Below are positions 1 through 5,286 of a stretch of 5,856 bases of DNA, piece after piece (positions within the stretch are counted from its first letter, which is position 1; every line of letters starts with the position of its first letter). The stretch is from Alphaproteobacteria bacterium (lineage in GTDB: Bacteria > Pseudomonadota > Alphaproteobacteria > ATCC43930 > CGMCC-115725), in contig VAZF01000125.1 of the NCBI GenBank assembly GCA_005888425.1, forward strand, positions 1 through 5,856, given 5' to 3'. A model generated the notes under the pieces. That model made no database searches. It had not been told where the DNA came from and worked only from the letters and a program-made list of their open reading frames with translations. Both the position numbers and the translations under genes were made by a program.

Positions 1-821
1 ACGCTCGCCGCCACAGCCGCGAGCGCAACATGCGGCCAGGTATTCCCCTTGCAGCCAAAGCCGCCGCCGACAAACGGGCAAATCGCGCGCACCTGCTCCG
101 GCTTGAGGCCGAACAGTTTGGCGAGCGCGTCGCGCGTGTTCGAGATGCCCTGGGTTGCGCTGTAGACGGTCAGGCGCTTGTTGTCGCCGTCGCCCTCCCA
201 CAGCGCGATTGTAGCATGCGGCTCCATCGGGTTGTGGTGCTCGACCGGCGTCGTGTAGGTCGCGTCGATCTTGACGGGGGCGGCGGCGAGTGCTGCCTCG
301 GGATCACCGCGGCGGCTGTCGGGGGGCCGCGCACCATTGCGGAAATTCTTCGGGGGATAGGCGCTACCGAGCGCATCCTCCATCCGGATCTGCGCCTCGG
401 CTTCGCGGTATTGCACGCGCACGAGCGCTGCGGCCTGTTGCGCCCGCTCGAGCGTGTCGGCGACCGCGAGGGCGATATGCTGGCCGTTGTAATAGACGAG
501 CTTGTCCTGCAAGAGCGGCTTGGCGACGAGCGGGCCGGCCGTCCCGCTCTGGCCGGATCCTGCCTGCGGCAAGCGCGGCGCGTTGTCGGGGGTCATAATC
601 GTCAGCACGCCCGGGACGGCTTGCGCGTCGGCGAGATTGAAGCCGATGATCTCGCCGCTCGCGATCGTGCTCTGCACGAGCACGGCATGGGCCAGATTGT
701 CGATGTCGAACTCGGCGGCATAACGGGCTCGGCCGGTTACTTTGAGCCGCCCGTCGCGCCGGTCGATCGGCTGTCCGACAACTCGACCGGGGGTGATTGA
801 CAAACCGGTGTCGAGAGGCAT
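1..821 (-). CDS. paoC: Molybdopterin-binding subunit of a PaoABC/YagTSR-type aldehyde/xanthine dehydrogenase family enzyme (N-terminal 273 residues, cut by window edge)
   Basis: Large catalytic subunit of a xanthine oxidase family molybdenum hydroxylase, expected to oxidise an aldehyde or N-heterocycle with water as oxygen donor. The reading frame is open from the ATG at 821 to the window edge and gives 273 complete codons. Residues 15-35 (VVGQPIDRRDGRLKVTGRARY) are the usual family opening. Residues about 100-145 form the a/b hammerhead domain. KIDATYTTPVEHHNPMEPHA (184-203) and the FVGGGFGCKG loop (250-259) belong to the molybdenum-cofactor domain; the Gly-rich loop contacts the cofactor. 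The catalytic C-terminal Glu lies outside the window. The start is set by a GAGGAG SD that overlaps the stop codon of the preceding FAD subunit, so the two genes are probably translationally coupled. No signal peptide is visible, so any export would depend on the Tat signal of the iron-sulfur subunit. The symbol marks homology to E. coli PaoC; the substrate is unknown. Confidence 0.93.
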   Translation of the reverse strand, partial: MPLDTGLSITPGRVVGQPIDRRDGRLKVTGRARYAAEFDIDNLAHAVLVQSTIASGEIIGFNLADAQAVPGVLTIMTPDNAPRLPQAGSGQSGTAGPLVAKPLLQDKLVYYNGQHIALAVADTLERAQQAAALVRVQYREAEAQIRMEDALGSAYPPKNFRNGARPPDSRRGDPEAALAAAPVKIDATYTTPVEHHNPMEPHATIALWEGDGDNKRLTVYSATQGISNTRDALAKLFGLKPEQVRAICPFVGGGFGCKGNTWPHVALAAVAAS

Positions 822-827
822 CGCTAT

Positions 828-833
828 GCTCCT
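828..833 (-). promoter_or_regulatory. Ribosome binding site of the molybdopterin subunit, overlapping the upstream stop codon
   Basis: On the minus strand TGAGGAGC combines the TGA stop of the FAD subunit (835-833) with a GAGGAG-type SD ending about 6-7 bases before the ATG at 821. This supports the 821 start and suggests coupled translation of the two subunits. Confidence 0.7.
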
Positions 834-1810
834 CACGCGGTGACGGTTGCGAGCGCGCGCGCGACGGCGCGCTGCATCAGCGCGATCTTGAATGCGTTGT
901 CGCGGAACGGACGCGCCCCTTCGGCGGCATGCGCGGCCGCCGCGGTCAGTACCGTGGGGGTCACGGCTGCACCGGCGAGCGCGGCTTCGACATTGGGCAG
1001 CCGCCACGGTTTGGTACCGACCCCGCCGACTGCGATGCGCGCCGCGCGGATCCGTCCGTCATCGAGCGCAATGGCGACCGCTGCCGATACCAGCGCAAAC
1101 TCAAACGACGCGCGGTCGCGCAGCTTGAGATAGTGCGAGCGCTCGCCCATCCCGGGCGGCGGCACCAGGATTGCGGTGATGAGGTCGCCCGGCCGCAGTA
1201 CCGTCTCCCGCTCCGGCGTGTCGCCGGGCACGAGATAAAATTCGTTGATTGGCACGGTGCGCACGCCGTCGCTGCCCTGGACCTCGACCGCCGCATCGAG
1301 CGCGGCGAGCGCAACCGCGAGGTCGGAGGGGTGCGTGGCGATACAATAATCGCTGCCGCCGAGCACCGCATGGAGGCGGTTGAAGCCGAGAATGGCCGAG
1401 CAGCCCGAGCCGGGCCGGCGCTTGTTGCAGGCTGCGACGCCGGTGTCGCGAAAATACCCGCAGCGGGTGCGCTGCAAGAGATTGCCGCCGATCGTCGCCA
1501 TGTTGCGCACCTGCGGCGAGGCGCTGGCCAGCAATGCCTCGGCGATAACCGGATAACGCCGGCGCAGATCCGGATTGTCGGCGAGATCGCTCATCTTGAC
1601 GAGCGCGCCAATGCGGGCTCCATCATCGCCAATCGAGAATTGGTCGAGCGGCAATCCGTCCAAATCGACGAGCCGCTGCGGCCGCTCGACCTCGTCCTTC
1701 ATCAGCTGCAATAGATCGGTGCCGCCGGCGATGAACTTCGCGTCCGGCTGCTGCGCGGCGGCGAGCGCCGCGTCGAGCGTCGCGGCATTTGCAAGTGTGA
1801 AATTTTCCAT
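833..1810 (-). CDS. paoB: FAD-binding subunit with extra [4Fe-4S] cluster motif, PaoB/YagS type, of the molybdenum hydroxylase
   Basis: Middle electron-transfer subunit of 325 residues, close to the family's usual length of about 320. It should pass electrons from the 2Fe-2S clusters of the small subunit to FAD and then to an external acceptor. FAD-binding motifs are KFIAGGTDLLQLMKDE (25-40) and ATIGGNLLQRTRC (105-117). The CO-dehydrogenase flavoprotein C-terminal domain follows from about residue 225 (HYLKLRDRASFEFALVS). An insertion carries Cys117, Cys128, Cys137 and Cys156 in the pattern TRCGYFRDT..CNKRRPGSGC..DYCIATHPSD. In E. coli PaoB and in 4-hydroxybenzoyl-CoA reductase the equivalent Cys-rich segment holds an additional [4Fe-4S] cluster that plain xanthine dehydrogenases lack. 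The ATG at 1810 has a GGAG SD at 1818-1821 and starts 3 bases after the stop of the iron-sulfur gene. The protein lacks a signal peptide. The subunit match is strong; the electron acceptor and substrate are inferred only by family. Confidence 0.95.
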   Translation of the reverse strand: MENFTLANAATLDAALAAAQQPDAKFIAGGTDLLQLMKDEVERPQRLVDLDGLPLDQFSIGDDGARIGALVKMSDLADNPDLRRRYPVIAEALLASASPQVRNMATIGGNLLQRTRCGYFRDTGVAACNKRRPGSGCSAILGFNRLHAVLGGSDYCIATHPSDLAVALAALDAAVEVQGSDGVRTVPINEFYLVPGDTPERETVLRPGDLITAILVPPPGMGERSHYLKLRDRASFEFALVSAAVAIALDDGRIRAARIAVGGVGTKPWRLPNVEAALAGAAVTPTVLTAAAAHAAEGARPFRDNAFKIALMQRAVARALATVTA

Positions 1811-1813
1811 GGC

Positions 1814-2419
1814 TCAGCTCCGCGATCCCGAGCCGGCCACGTCCTTGATCGCGGCGAGGATGTGCGGGTAGGCGCCGCAGCGGCAGATATTGCCGCTCAT
1901 CCATTCGCGGATCGCGTCGTCCGACACGGCGCGGCCCTCTTCGACCAGCGCGATCGCCGACATGATCTGGCCCGGCGTGCAATAGCCGCATTGCAGCCCG
2001 TCACGCGCGAGAAAGGCGGCCTGCATCGGATGCAATTCGCCCTCCGCCGCCAGCCCCTCGATCGTCGTGACCGCCTTGCCCTCGCAGCGAGCCGCGAGCG
2101 TGAGGCAGGAAAGGACACGCGCGCCGTCGACATGCACCGTGCACGCACCGCAAGAACCGCGGTCGCAGCCCTTCTTTGTGCCGCTCAGACGCAACTCCTC
2201 GCGCAGCGCGTCGAGCAATGTCGTGCGTGGCTCAATGCTCAGCGGGTGGCGCCGGCCGTTTACCTCGAGCGTGACATCGGCCATTTCGGGGGTGCGCACC
2301 GGCGCTGCGCTCGTTTGCGCGACCGCCGCATGCGCCGTCTTCGCCGTCGCGGCGGCAAGGCCGCCGGCGGCCGCCGAGGCGCCGATAAAGCGCCGCCGGC
2401 TCACTTCGAACTCGTTCAA
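1814..2419 (-). CDS. paoA: 2Fe-2S iron-sulfur subunit with Tat signal, PaoA/YagT type, of the molybdenum hydroxylase (TTG start)
   Basis: Small electron-transfer subunit, 201 residues when started at the TTG at 2419. The N-terminus carries a twin-arginine signal, SRRRFIGAS (7-15), then a weakly hydrophobic Ala/Gly stretch and a possible AHA-type cleavage site near residue 31. This suggests export of the folded complex to the periplasm, as known for E. coli PaoABC. A plant-ferredoxin-type 2Fe-2S domain uses Cys85, Cys90, Cys93 and Cys105 (GCDRGSCGAC..SC). The helical second domain uses Cys144, Cys147, Cys179 and Cys181 (QCGYC and ICRCG). All eight ligands are present. TTG is preferred because GGGAGAG (2425-2431) lies 5 bases upstream and the Tat motif then sits near the N-terminus. 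A GTG at 2464 would extend the protein by 15 residues but has only a weak SD; a GTG at codon 6 is also possible. This is the first gene of the three-subunit operon. Confidence 0.93.
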   Translation of the reverse strand: MNEFEVSRRRFIGASAAAGGLAAATAKTAHAAVAQTSAAPVRTPEMADVTLEVNGRRHPLSIEPRTTLLDALREELRLSGTKKGCDRGSCGACTVHVDGARVLSCLTLAARCEGKAVTTIEGLAAEGELHPMQAAFLARDGLQCGYCTPGQIMSAIALVEEGRAVSDDAIREWMSGNICRCGAYPHILAAIKDVAGSGSRS

Positions 2420-2424
2420 GGTTG

Positions 2425-2431
2425 CTCTCCC
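2425..2431 (-). promoter_or_regulatory. Ribosome binding site that supports the TTG start of the iron-sulfur subunit
   Basis: The minus-strand sequence GGGAGAG is followed by a 5-base spacer (CAACC) and TTG at 2419. It is the best SD near the 5' end of this frame and argues against the longer GTG start at 2464. Confidence 0.6.
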
Positions 2432-2453
2432 GCTGCAGGGAATGCTGTGCTGC

Positions 2454-2463
2454 TGTTGCAACA
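2454..2463. repeat. Perfect 10-base palindrome TGTTGCAACA in the leader of the molybdenum hydroxylase operon
   Basis: TGTTGCAACA reads the same on both strands and lies about 35 bases upstream of the TTG start, inside the 170-base gap between the hydroxyacid dehydrogenase and the iron-sulfur gene. It could be half of an operator or a chance palindrome. I see no convincing -35/-10 pair in this gap, so whether the operon has its own promoter is open. Confidence 0.25.
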
Positions 2464-2589
2464 CCGTTCGCTTCAGCGGGTTGCCCGTGAGCGGCGCGCG
2501 CTAGTGGGCGGGCGAGCGCGAAACCACGCGGTGATACGGAATGGCGGCGCGCGATCTATGCGGGCCGACGACGAGGTTACGGCTTCGAT

Positions 2590-3558
2590 TCAGAACCAGC
2601 GCGATTTGTCGACCAGGTTGCGCAATGGCTCTCCCGCGAGAAAGCGGCGGCAATTATCGGCAAAGACCTCGTAGCGGCGCTCGTCTAGATAGGGGCCGTA
2701 GCCCGCGGTATGCGGCGTGATCAGGACGCCCGGTAGGGTCCACAGCGGATGTTCGGCGGGCAGCGGCTCCTGCTCGAACACATCGAGCCCGGCGCCGGCG
2801 ATCTCGCCGGCTTGCAAAGCGGCGACGAGATCGTCGAGGCGCGTCGTCATGCCGCGGCCGATATTGATAAAGAAGGCGGTGCGCTTCATACGCCGGAACC
2901 GTGCTCGGTTCATAAAACCCTCGGTCTCGGGCGTGTGGGGCACGGTCAGGATCACAAAATCTGCCCGCGGCAGTTGCTCGTCGAGCGCCGCTGAGCGGTG
3001 CAGTTCGGCGACGCCGAGCGGCGGCGCGGTGCGGCGCTCGTCGATGCCGATGACCCGCATGCCGAACGCGCTGGCGAGCCGCGCCACCTCGGCTCCGATG
3101 CCGCCGACCCCAACCACCAGTGCCGTCGCCTCGGGCAAATGCACAACACCGGCATCGGGCGGCAATTTCTTCCATTGCCGGCGCTGCTGCTGCGGCAAAT
3201 AGACATGCAGCCCGCGCGCAAAAGCGAGTACGAAAGCCATGACATGCGCGCCGATATGGTCGTTGTAGATCTCGCGGAAATTGGTGATGGCGACCGGGTG
3301 CTCGATCAGCTCGCGGTAGTAATAGCCGGCCGGCGGCGCGGCCTGCGGCGCCTGCAGCCAGCGCAATTTCTCGGCGCGGGCCAGAAGCGCCGGCGGGATC
3401 GTCCCGTAAGCGGCATCGGCCATCGCGATCGCCTGCTCGGCGCCCTCGATCGTTTCCGGAACGATGATTTCAAGCTCGGGACAGGCCGCGCCGACCCGCT
3501 GTCCCCATTCGCGGGTCTTGTCGTTCTGCGGCGGCACCATCAGCAAGGTCACGGGCAT
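2590..3558 (-). CDS. D-2-hydroxyacid dehydrogenase family protein (NAD-dependent, GRHPR/phosphoglycerate-dehydrogenase fold)
   Basis: Cytoplasmic NAD(P)-linked oxidoreductase predicted to interconvert a D-2-hydroxy acid and its 2-oxo acid; 322 residues, normal for the family. The Rossmann motif GVGGIG (150-155) follows ALVV, and an Asp at 173 ends the second strand of the nucleotide fold (VIGID), which favours NAD over NADP. The catalytic triad is visible: Arg235 in INIGRG, Glu264 in FEQEPLP and His283 in TPHTAG. The N-terminal catalytic domain (1-105) is less conserved, with LRWLQAPQAAPPAGYY (65-80) at the usual substrate-loop position. The ATG at 3558 has a GGGAGG SD at 3565-3570, 6 bases upstream. 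It follows the SnoaL-like gene by 43 bases, so the two are probably cotranscribed. The motifs identify the family, not the substrate. It differs clearly from the second family member at 4150-5121, so it is not a recent duplicate. Confidence 0.93.
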   Translation of the reverse strand: MPVTLLMVPPQNDKTREWGQRVGAACPELEIIVPETIEGAEQAIAMADAAYGTIPPALLARAEKLRWLQAPQAAPPAGYYYRELIEHPVAITNFREIYNDHIGAHVMAFVLAFARGLHVYLPQQQRRQWKKLPPDAGVVHLPEATALVVGVGGIGAEVARLASAFGMRVIGIDERRTAPPLGVAELHRSAALDEQLPRADFVILTVPHTPETEGFMNRARFRRMKRTAFFINIGRGMTTRLDDLVAALQAGEIAGAGLDVFEQEPLPAEHPLWTLPGVLITPHTAGYGPYLDERRYEVFADNCRRFLAGEPLRNLVDKSRWF

Positions 3559-3601
3559 TGCCGGCCTCCCGGGAAAGCAGTCGTAAAGGAACGGGCCCTG
3601 C

Positions 3602-4012
3602 TCAGGTCAGGCCCATCGCGCTCGGCTTGCCTTGTTCATTGAAGTTGAACGCGGCCTCCCAGACCGCGATCTTGCCGTCGCGCATCGTCCAGACCTCGAC
3701 GCCGCGCCCGGCCATCTCCTTGCCGGTCACCGCATCCCGCCATTCGCCTTCCCAGTAATTGGCGATCCTATCGCCCGAGAGGGACCGCAATTCCTTGCGC
3801 AGGCGATACCCGATCTGGCGCTCGCTCCGGCTGCGGAACAATTTTTCGAGTTCGATCTTGCCGCGGAACTCCGGCAGATCGCCAAAGCGCACGACGCAAT
3901 CCTCGGTGAAGCCGGCGAGGAGCGCCGGGATGTTCCACGGCATGAACAGCGACTCGACTTGCGCGACAAACGCCCGTGCTTCCTCGACCGTCTGCGGATT
4001 GCGTTCAGTCAT
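3602..4012 (-). CDS. SnoaL-like / NTF2-fold small protein (DUF1348-like), function unknown
   Basis: Protein of 136 residues, the usual size of a single NTF2-like cone-barrel domain. The N-terminal helix (TVEEARAFVAQVESLF) leads into FTEDCVVRFGDLPEFRGK, the typical strand before the pocket. An EKLFRSR..IGYRLRKELRSLSGDRIANYWEGEW stretch and WTMRDGKIAVWEAAFN then resemble the DUF1348/SnoaL-like group. Members include small enzymes (isomerases, cyclases, dehydratases) and non-catalytic ligand binders, so no reaction can be assigned. No signal peptide or membrane segment is present. The ATG at 4012 has only a weak GGTGA-type SD. The gene lies between two D-2-hydroxyacid dehydrogenases, 43 bases before the downstream one. 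A role in handling the same carbon substrate is a reasonable guess but only that. A long palindromic repeat starts 24 bases upstream. Confidence 0.87.
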   Translation of the reverse strand: MTERNPQTVEEARAFVAQVESLFMPWNIPALLAGFTEDCVVRFGDLPEFRGKIELEKLFRSRSERQIGYRLRKELRSLSGDRIANYWEGEWRDAVTGKEMAGRGVEVWTMRDGKIAVWEAAFNFNEQGKPSAMGLT

Positions 4013-4036
4013 TCGCCATCACCAGAAAAACATTTC

Positions 4037-4134
4037 GCCGCAGAGGACGCGGAGGTTTCGCAAAGGACGCGAAGGCGGCGGAGCCACTCCGAAGCCATCG
4101 CGTTCCTCCGCGCATCCTTTGCGTCCTCCGCGGT
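4037..4134. repeat. Long imperfect palindromic intergenic repeat made of purine-rich 15-base units
   Basis: The arms fold into a hairpin centred on a 3-base loop (4084-4086). The inner stem is CGGAG/CTCCG (4079-4083 with 4087-4091), followed by CGCGA/TCGCG. An outer stem of about 18 pairs (4038-4055 with 4116-4133) has one A-C mismatch and two G-T pairs on the strand as written. Within the left arm, CAGAGGACGCGGAGG (4041-4055) and CAAAGGACGCGAAGG (4061-4075) match at 13 of 15 bases with a 20-base period; the right arm carries related units inverted. It fills nearly all of the 137-base gap between the stop at 4150 and the ATG at 4012. It resembles dispersed GC-rich palindromic repeats of bacterial intergenic regions, but I cannot name the family. 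On the minus strand a T5 run (4026-4030) follows the stem by about 6 bases, so it could also weaken transcription into the next gene. Confidence 0.8.
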
Positions 4135-4149
4135 AAAGCGTTCTCTTTC

Positions 4150-5121
4150 CTACCGCAGCTCGGGGACGATCCAGAACGGCTTCTGGCCGCGCGCCACGCG
4201 CTCGCAATTGTCGAAGGCGTTACGCCAGCGCTTTGGGTGATTGTCCCAGGTCGGGCCGGCCGAATGCGGGCTGAAGATCGCGTTCTTCAGGCTGAACAGC
4301 TCGTGGTCGGGTTGCGGCGGCTCTTCGCGCATGACGTCGAGCCCGGCGCCCATGATCTTCTCGTCCCGCAGCGCCTGGTAGAGCGCCTTCTCCTCGACAA
4401 CCGGGCCGCGGCAGGTGTTGATCAGGATCGCGGTCGGTTTCATCAGCGACAGCTCACGCTCGCCGATCAGATTATGCGTCGAGAGATCGAGCGGCACGTG
4501 CAGGCTGACGATATCCGACGTCTTCAGCAGCTCGGGCAACAGCACAAAGCGAACGCCGAGCGCGTCCTCCTGGTCGGTCGTCATGCGGTTGACGTCGTAA
4601 TACTGGATCCGCATGTCGAAGGCCTTGGCGCGGCGCGCCACCTTCTTGCCGATATTGCCGAGCCCCACAATGCCGAGCGTCTTGTCTTCGAGCTCATAGA
4701 GCTTGGCGGAGTTGAAGTCGTTGCCGCGCCAGCGCCCGGAGACGACGCCCTCGTGCACCCAGGTGAGCTTGCGGGAGACGGCCAACATCAGCAGGAGCGC
4801 GTGCTCGGCGACAGCGGTCGCGTTGGCGCCGCCATTGTTGCAGATCGGCACCCCCGCGGCCCGCGCCGCTTCCAGGTCATAAGTGTTGTAGCCGGCGCTC
4901 AGGGTCTGCACGAGCTTCAGCTTGGGCGCCTGCTGGTAAAACTCCGGGCCGTGCTTGAACTGGCCGGCGCCGATATAGAAATCGGCATCCTTGAGCAGAT
5001 TCCAGAATTCCGGCCGGCCATGCGGCGCGGTCACCAGCTCCAAGCCGTCCGGCAGCATGTCGTGCGCGATTTTCATCGTTTCGTCGCCGTGGCTGTCGGG
5101 GGTCAAAACACGGTGGGGCAT
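4150..5121 (-). CDS. D-2-hydroxyacid dehydrogenase family protein, NAD-dependent (second, divergent member)
   Basis: NAD-linked 2-hydroxyacid dehydrogenase of 323 residues from the ATG at 5121. The substrate-domain signature LSAGYNTYDLEAARAAGVPI (74-93) and the helix NATAVAEHALLLMLAVSR are typical of the glyoxylate/phosphoglycerate-dehydrogenase branch. The Rossmann motif GLGNIG is at 153-158, with Asp176 (YYDVNR) ending the second strand. Catalytic residues are Arg238 (NTCRGP), Glu267 (REEPPQP) and His286 (SPHSAGP). The start is supported by a GAGGAG SD (5131-5136) nine bases upstream; the frame stays open far upstream, but that extension overlaps the divergent flavin gene and is not coding. 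Its 5' end faces the FMN-dependent dehydrogenase across a 165-base divergent region, so both may answer to one signal. The substrate is unresolved. The C-terminal PTWDNHPKRWRNAFDNCERV is longer on aromatic residues than in the sister enzyme, which hints at a different pocket. Confidence 0.94.
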   Translation of the reverse strand: MPHRVLTPDSHGDETMKIAHDMLPDGLELVTAPHGRPEFWNLLKDADFYIGAGQFKHGPEFYQQAPKLKLVQTLSAGYNTYDLEAARAAGVPICNNGGANATAVAEHALLLMLAVSRKLTWVHEGVVSGRWRGNDFNSAKLYELEDKTLGIVGLGNIGKKVARRAKAFDMRIQYYDVNRMTTDQEDALGVRFVLLPELLKTSDIVSLHVPLDLSTHNLIGERELSLMKPTAILINTCRGPVVEEKALYQALRDEKIMGAGLDVMREEPPQPDHELFSLKNAIFSPHSAGPTWDNHPKRWRNAFDNCERVARGQKPFWIVPELR

Positions 5122-5130
5122 CGGGCGCGT

Positions 5131-5136
5131 CTCCTC
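5131..5136 (-). promoter_or_regulatory. Ribosome binding site fixing the start of the 4150-5121 dehydrogenase
   Basis: Minus-strand GAGGAG lies 9 bases before the ATG at 5121. It chooses this ATG over the much longer upstream open frame, which runs antisense to the plus-strand flavin gene. Confidence 0.65.
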
Positions 5137-5160
5137 TTCGCGGGGTCGTTTCAGACCCGC

Positions 5161-5190
5161 ATCGTAGCCGCTGCCGCGGGGAAAGCGCAA
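5161..5190 (-). promoter_or_regulatory. Candidate sigma-70-type promoter for the 4150-5121 dehydrogenase
   Basis: On the minus strand, TTGCGC (5185-5190) and TACGAT (5161-5166) are separated by 18 bases. TACGAT matches TATAAT at 4 of 6 positions; TTGCGC keeps the TTG of TTGACA. The start of transcription would fall near 5154, about 33 bases before the ATG. A short inverted repeat, GGGTC-6-GACCC (5143-5158), overlaps that point and could be an operator or a chance match. This is inference from consensus only. Confidence 0.35.
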
Positions 5191-5235
5191 ATTCGCTGAA
5201 TGGCTTGCCGATCGGGGCCGGTTGCCGGTTTCCCG

Positions 5236-5250
5236 ACCCTCCGTTAGGGT
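5236..5250. promoter_or_regulatory. Inverted repeat ACCCT-N5-AGGGT in the divergent intergenic region, possible operator
   Basis: Two perfect 5-base arms (5236-5240 and 5246-5250) flank CCGTT. The site lies 37 bases upstream of the plus-strand ATG at 5287, roughly where a promoter of that gene would be. TTGCCG (5222-5227) and TTAGGG (5244-5249), 16 bases apart, are a weak candidate promoter overlapping it. Short arms in GC-rich DNA arise often by chance. Confidence 0.25.
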
Positions 5251-5286
5251 GCTGCCGGCTTTCCGCCCGACGAGGTACCCCCGCCG

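Noticed and set aside
30..1714. Plus-strand open frames of 256 and 305 codons (30-800 and 797-1714)
   Set aside because: Both are antisense to well-supported molybdenum hydroxylase subunits and have the Arg/Ala/Gly-rich composition of shadow frames with no family motif.
2465..2589. Gap between the D-2-hydroxyacid dehydrogenase and the iron-sulfur gene as a terminator or small RNA
   Set aside because: It has scattered GC-rich inverted matches but no stem followed by a T run, no strong promoter pair and no open frame with an SD.
1862..2674. Plus-strand open frame of 270 codons over the iron-sulfur gene and the following gap
   Set aside because: It is antisense to all eight conserved cluster Cys codons, has no recognisable domain and is extremely Arg-rich.
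4037..4134. Palindromic repeat read as a CRISPR array
   Set aside because: Units are inverted and imperfect, the spacing is 20 bases with only 5-base non-repeat pieces, and there are no spacers or cas genes.
3976..5199. Plus-strand open frame of 407 codons opposite the 4150-5121 dehydrogenase
   Set aside because: It is antisense to a protein with an intact catalytic triad and NAD motif, has no recognisable domain, runs through the palindromic repeat, and reflects the low stop-codon frequency of GC-rich DNA.
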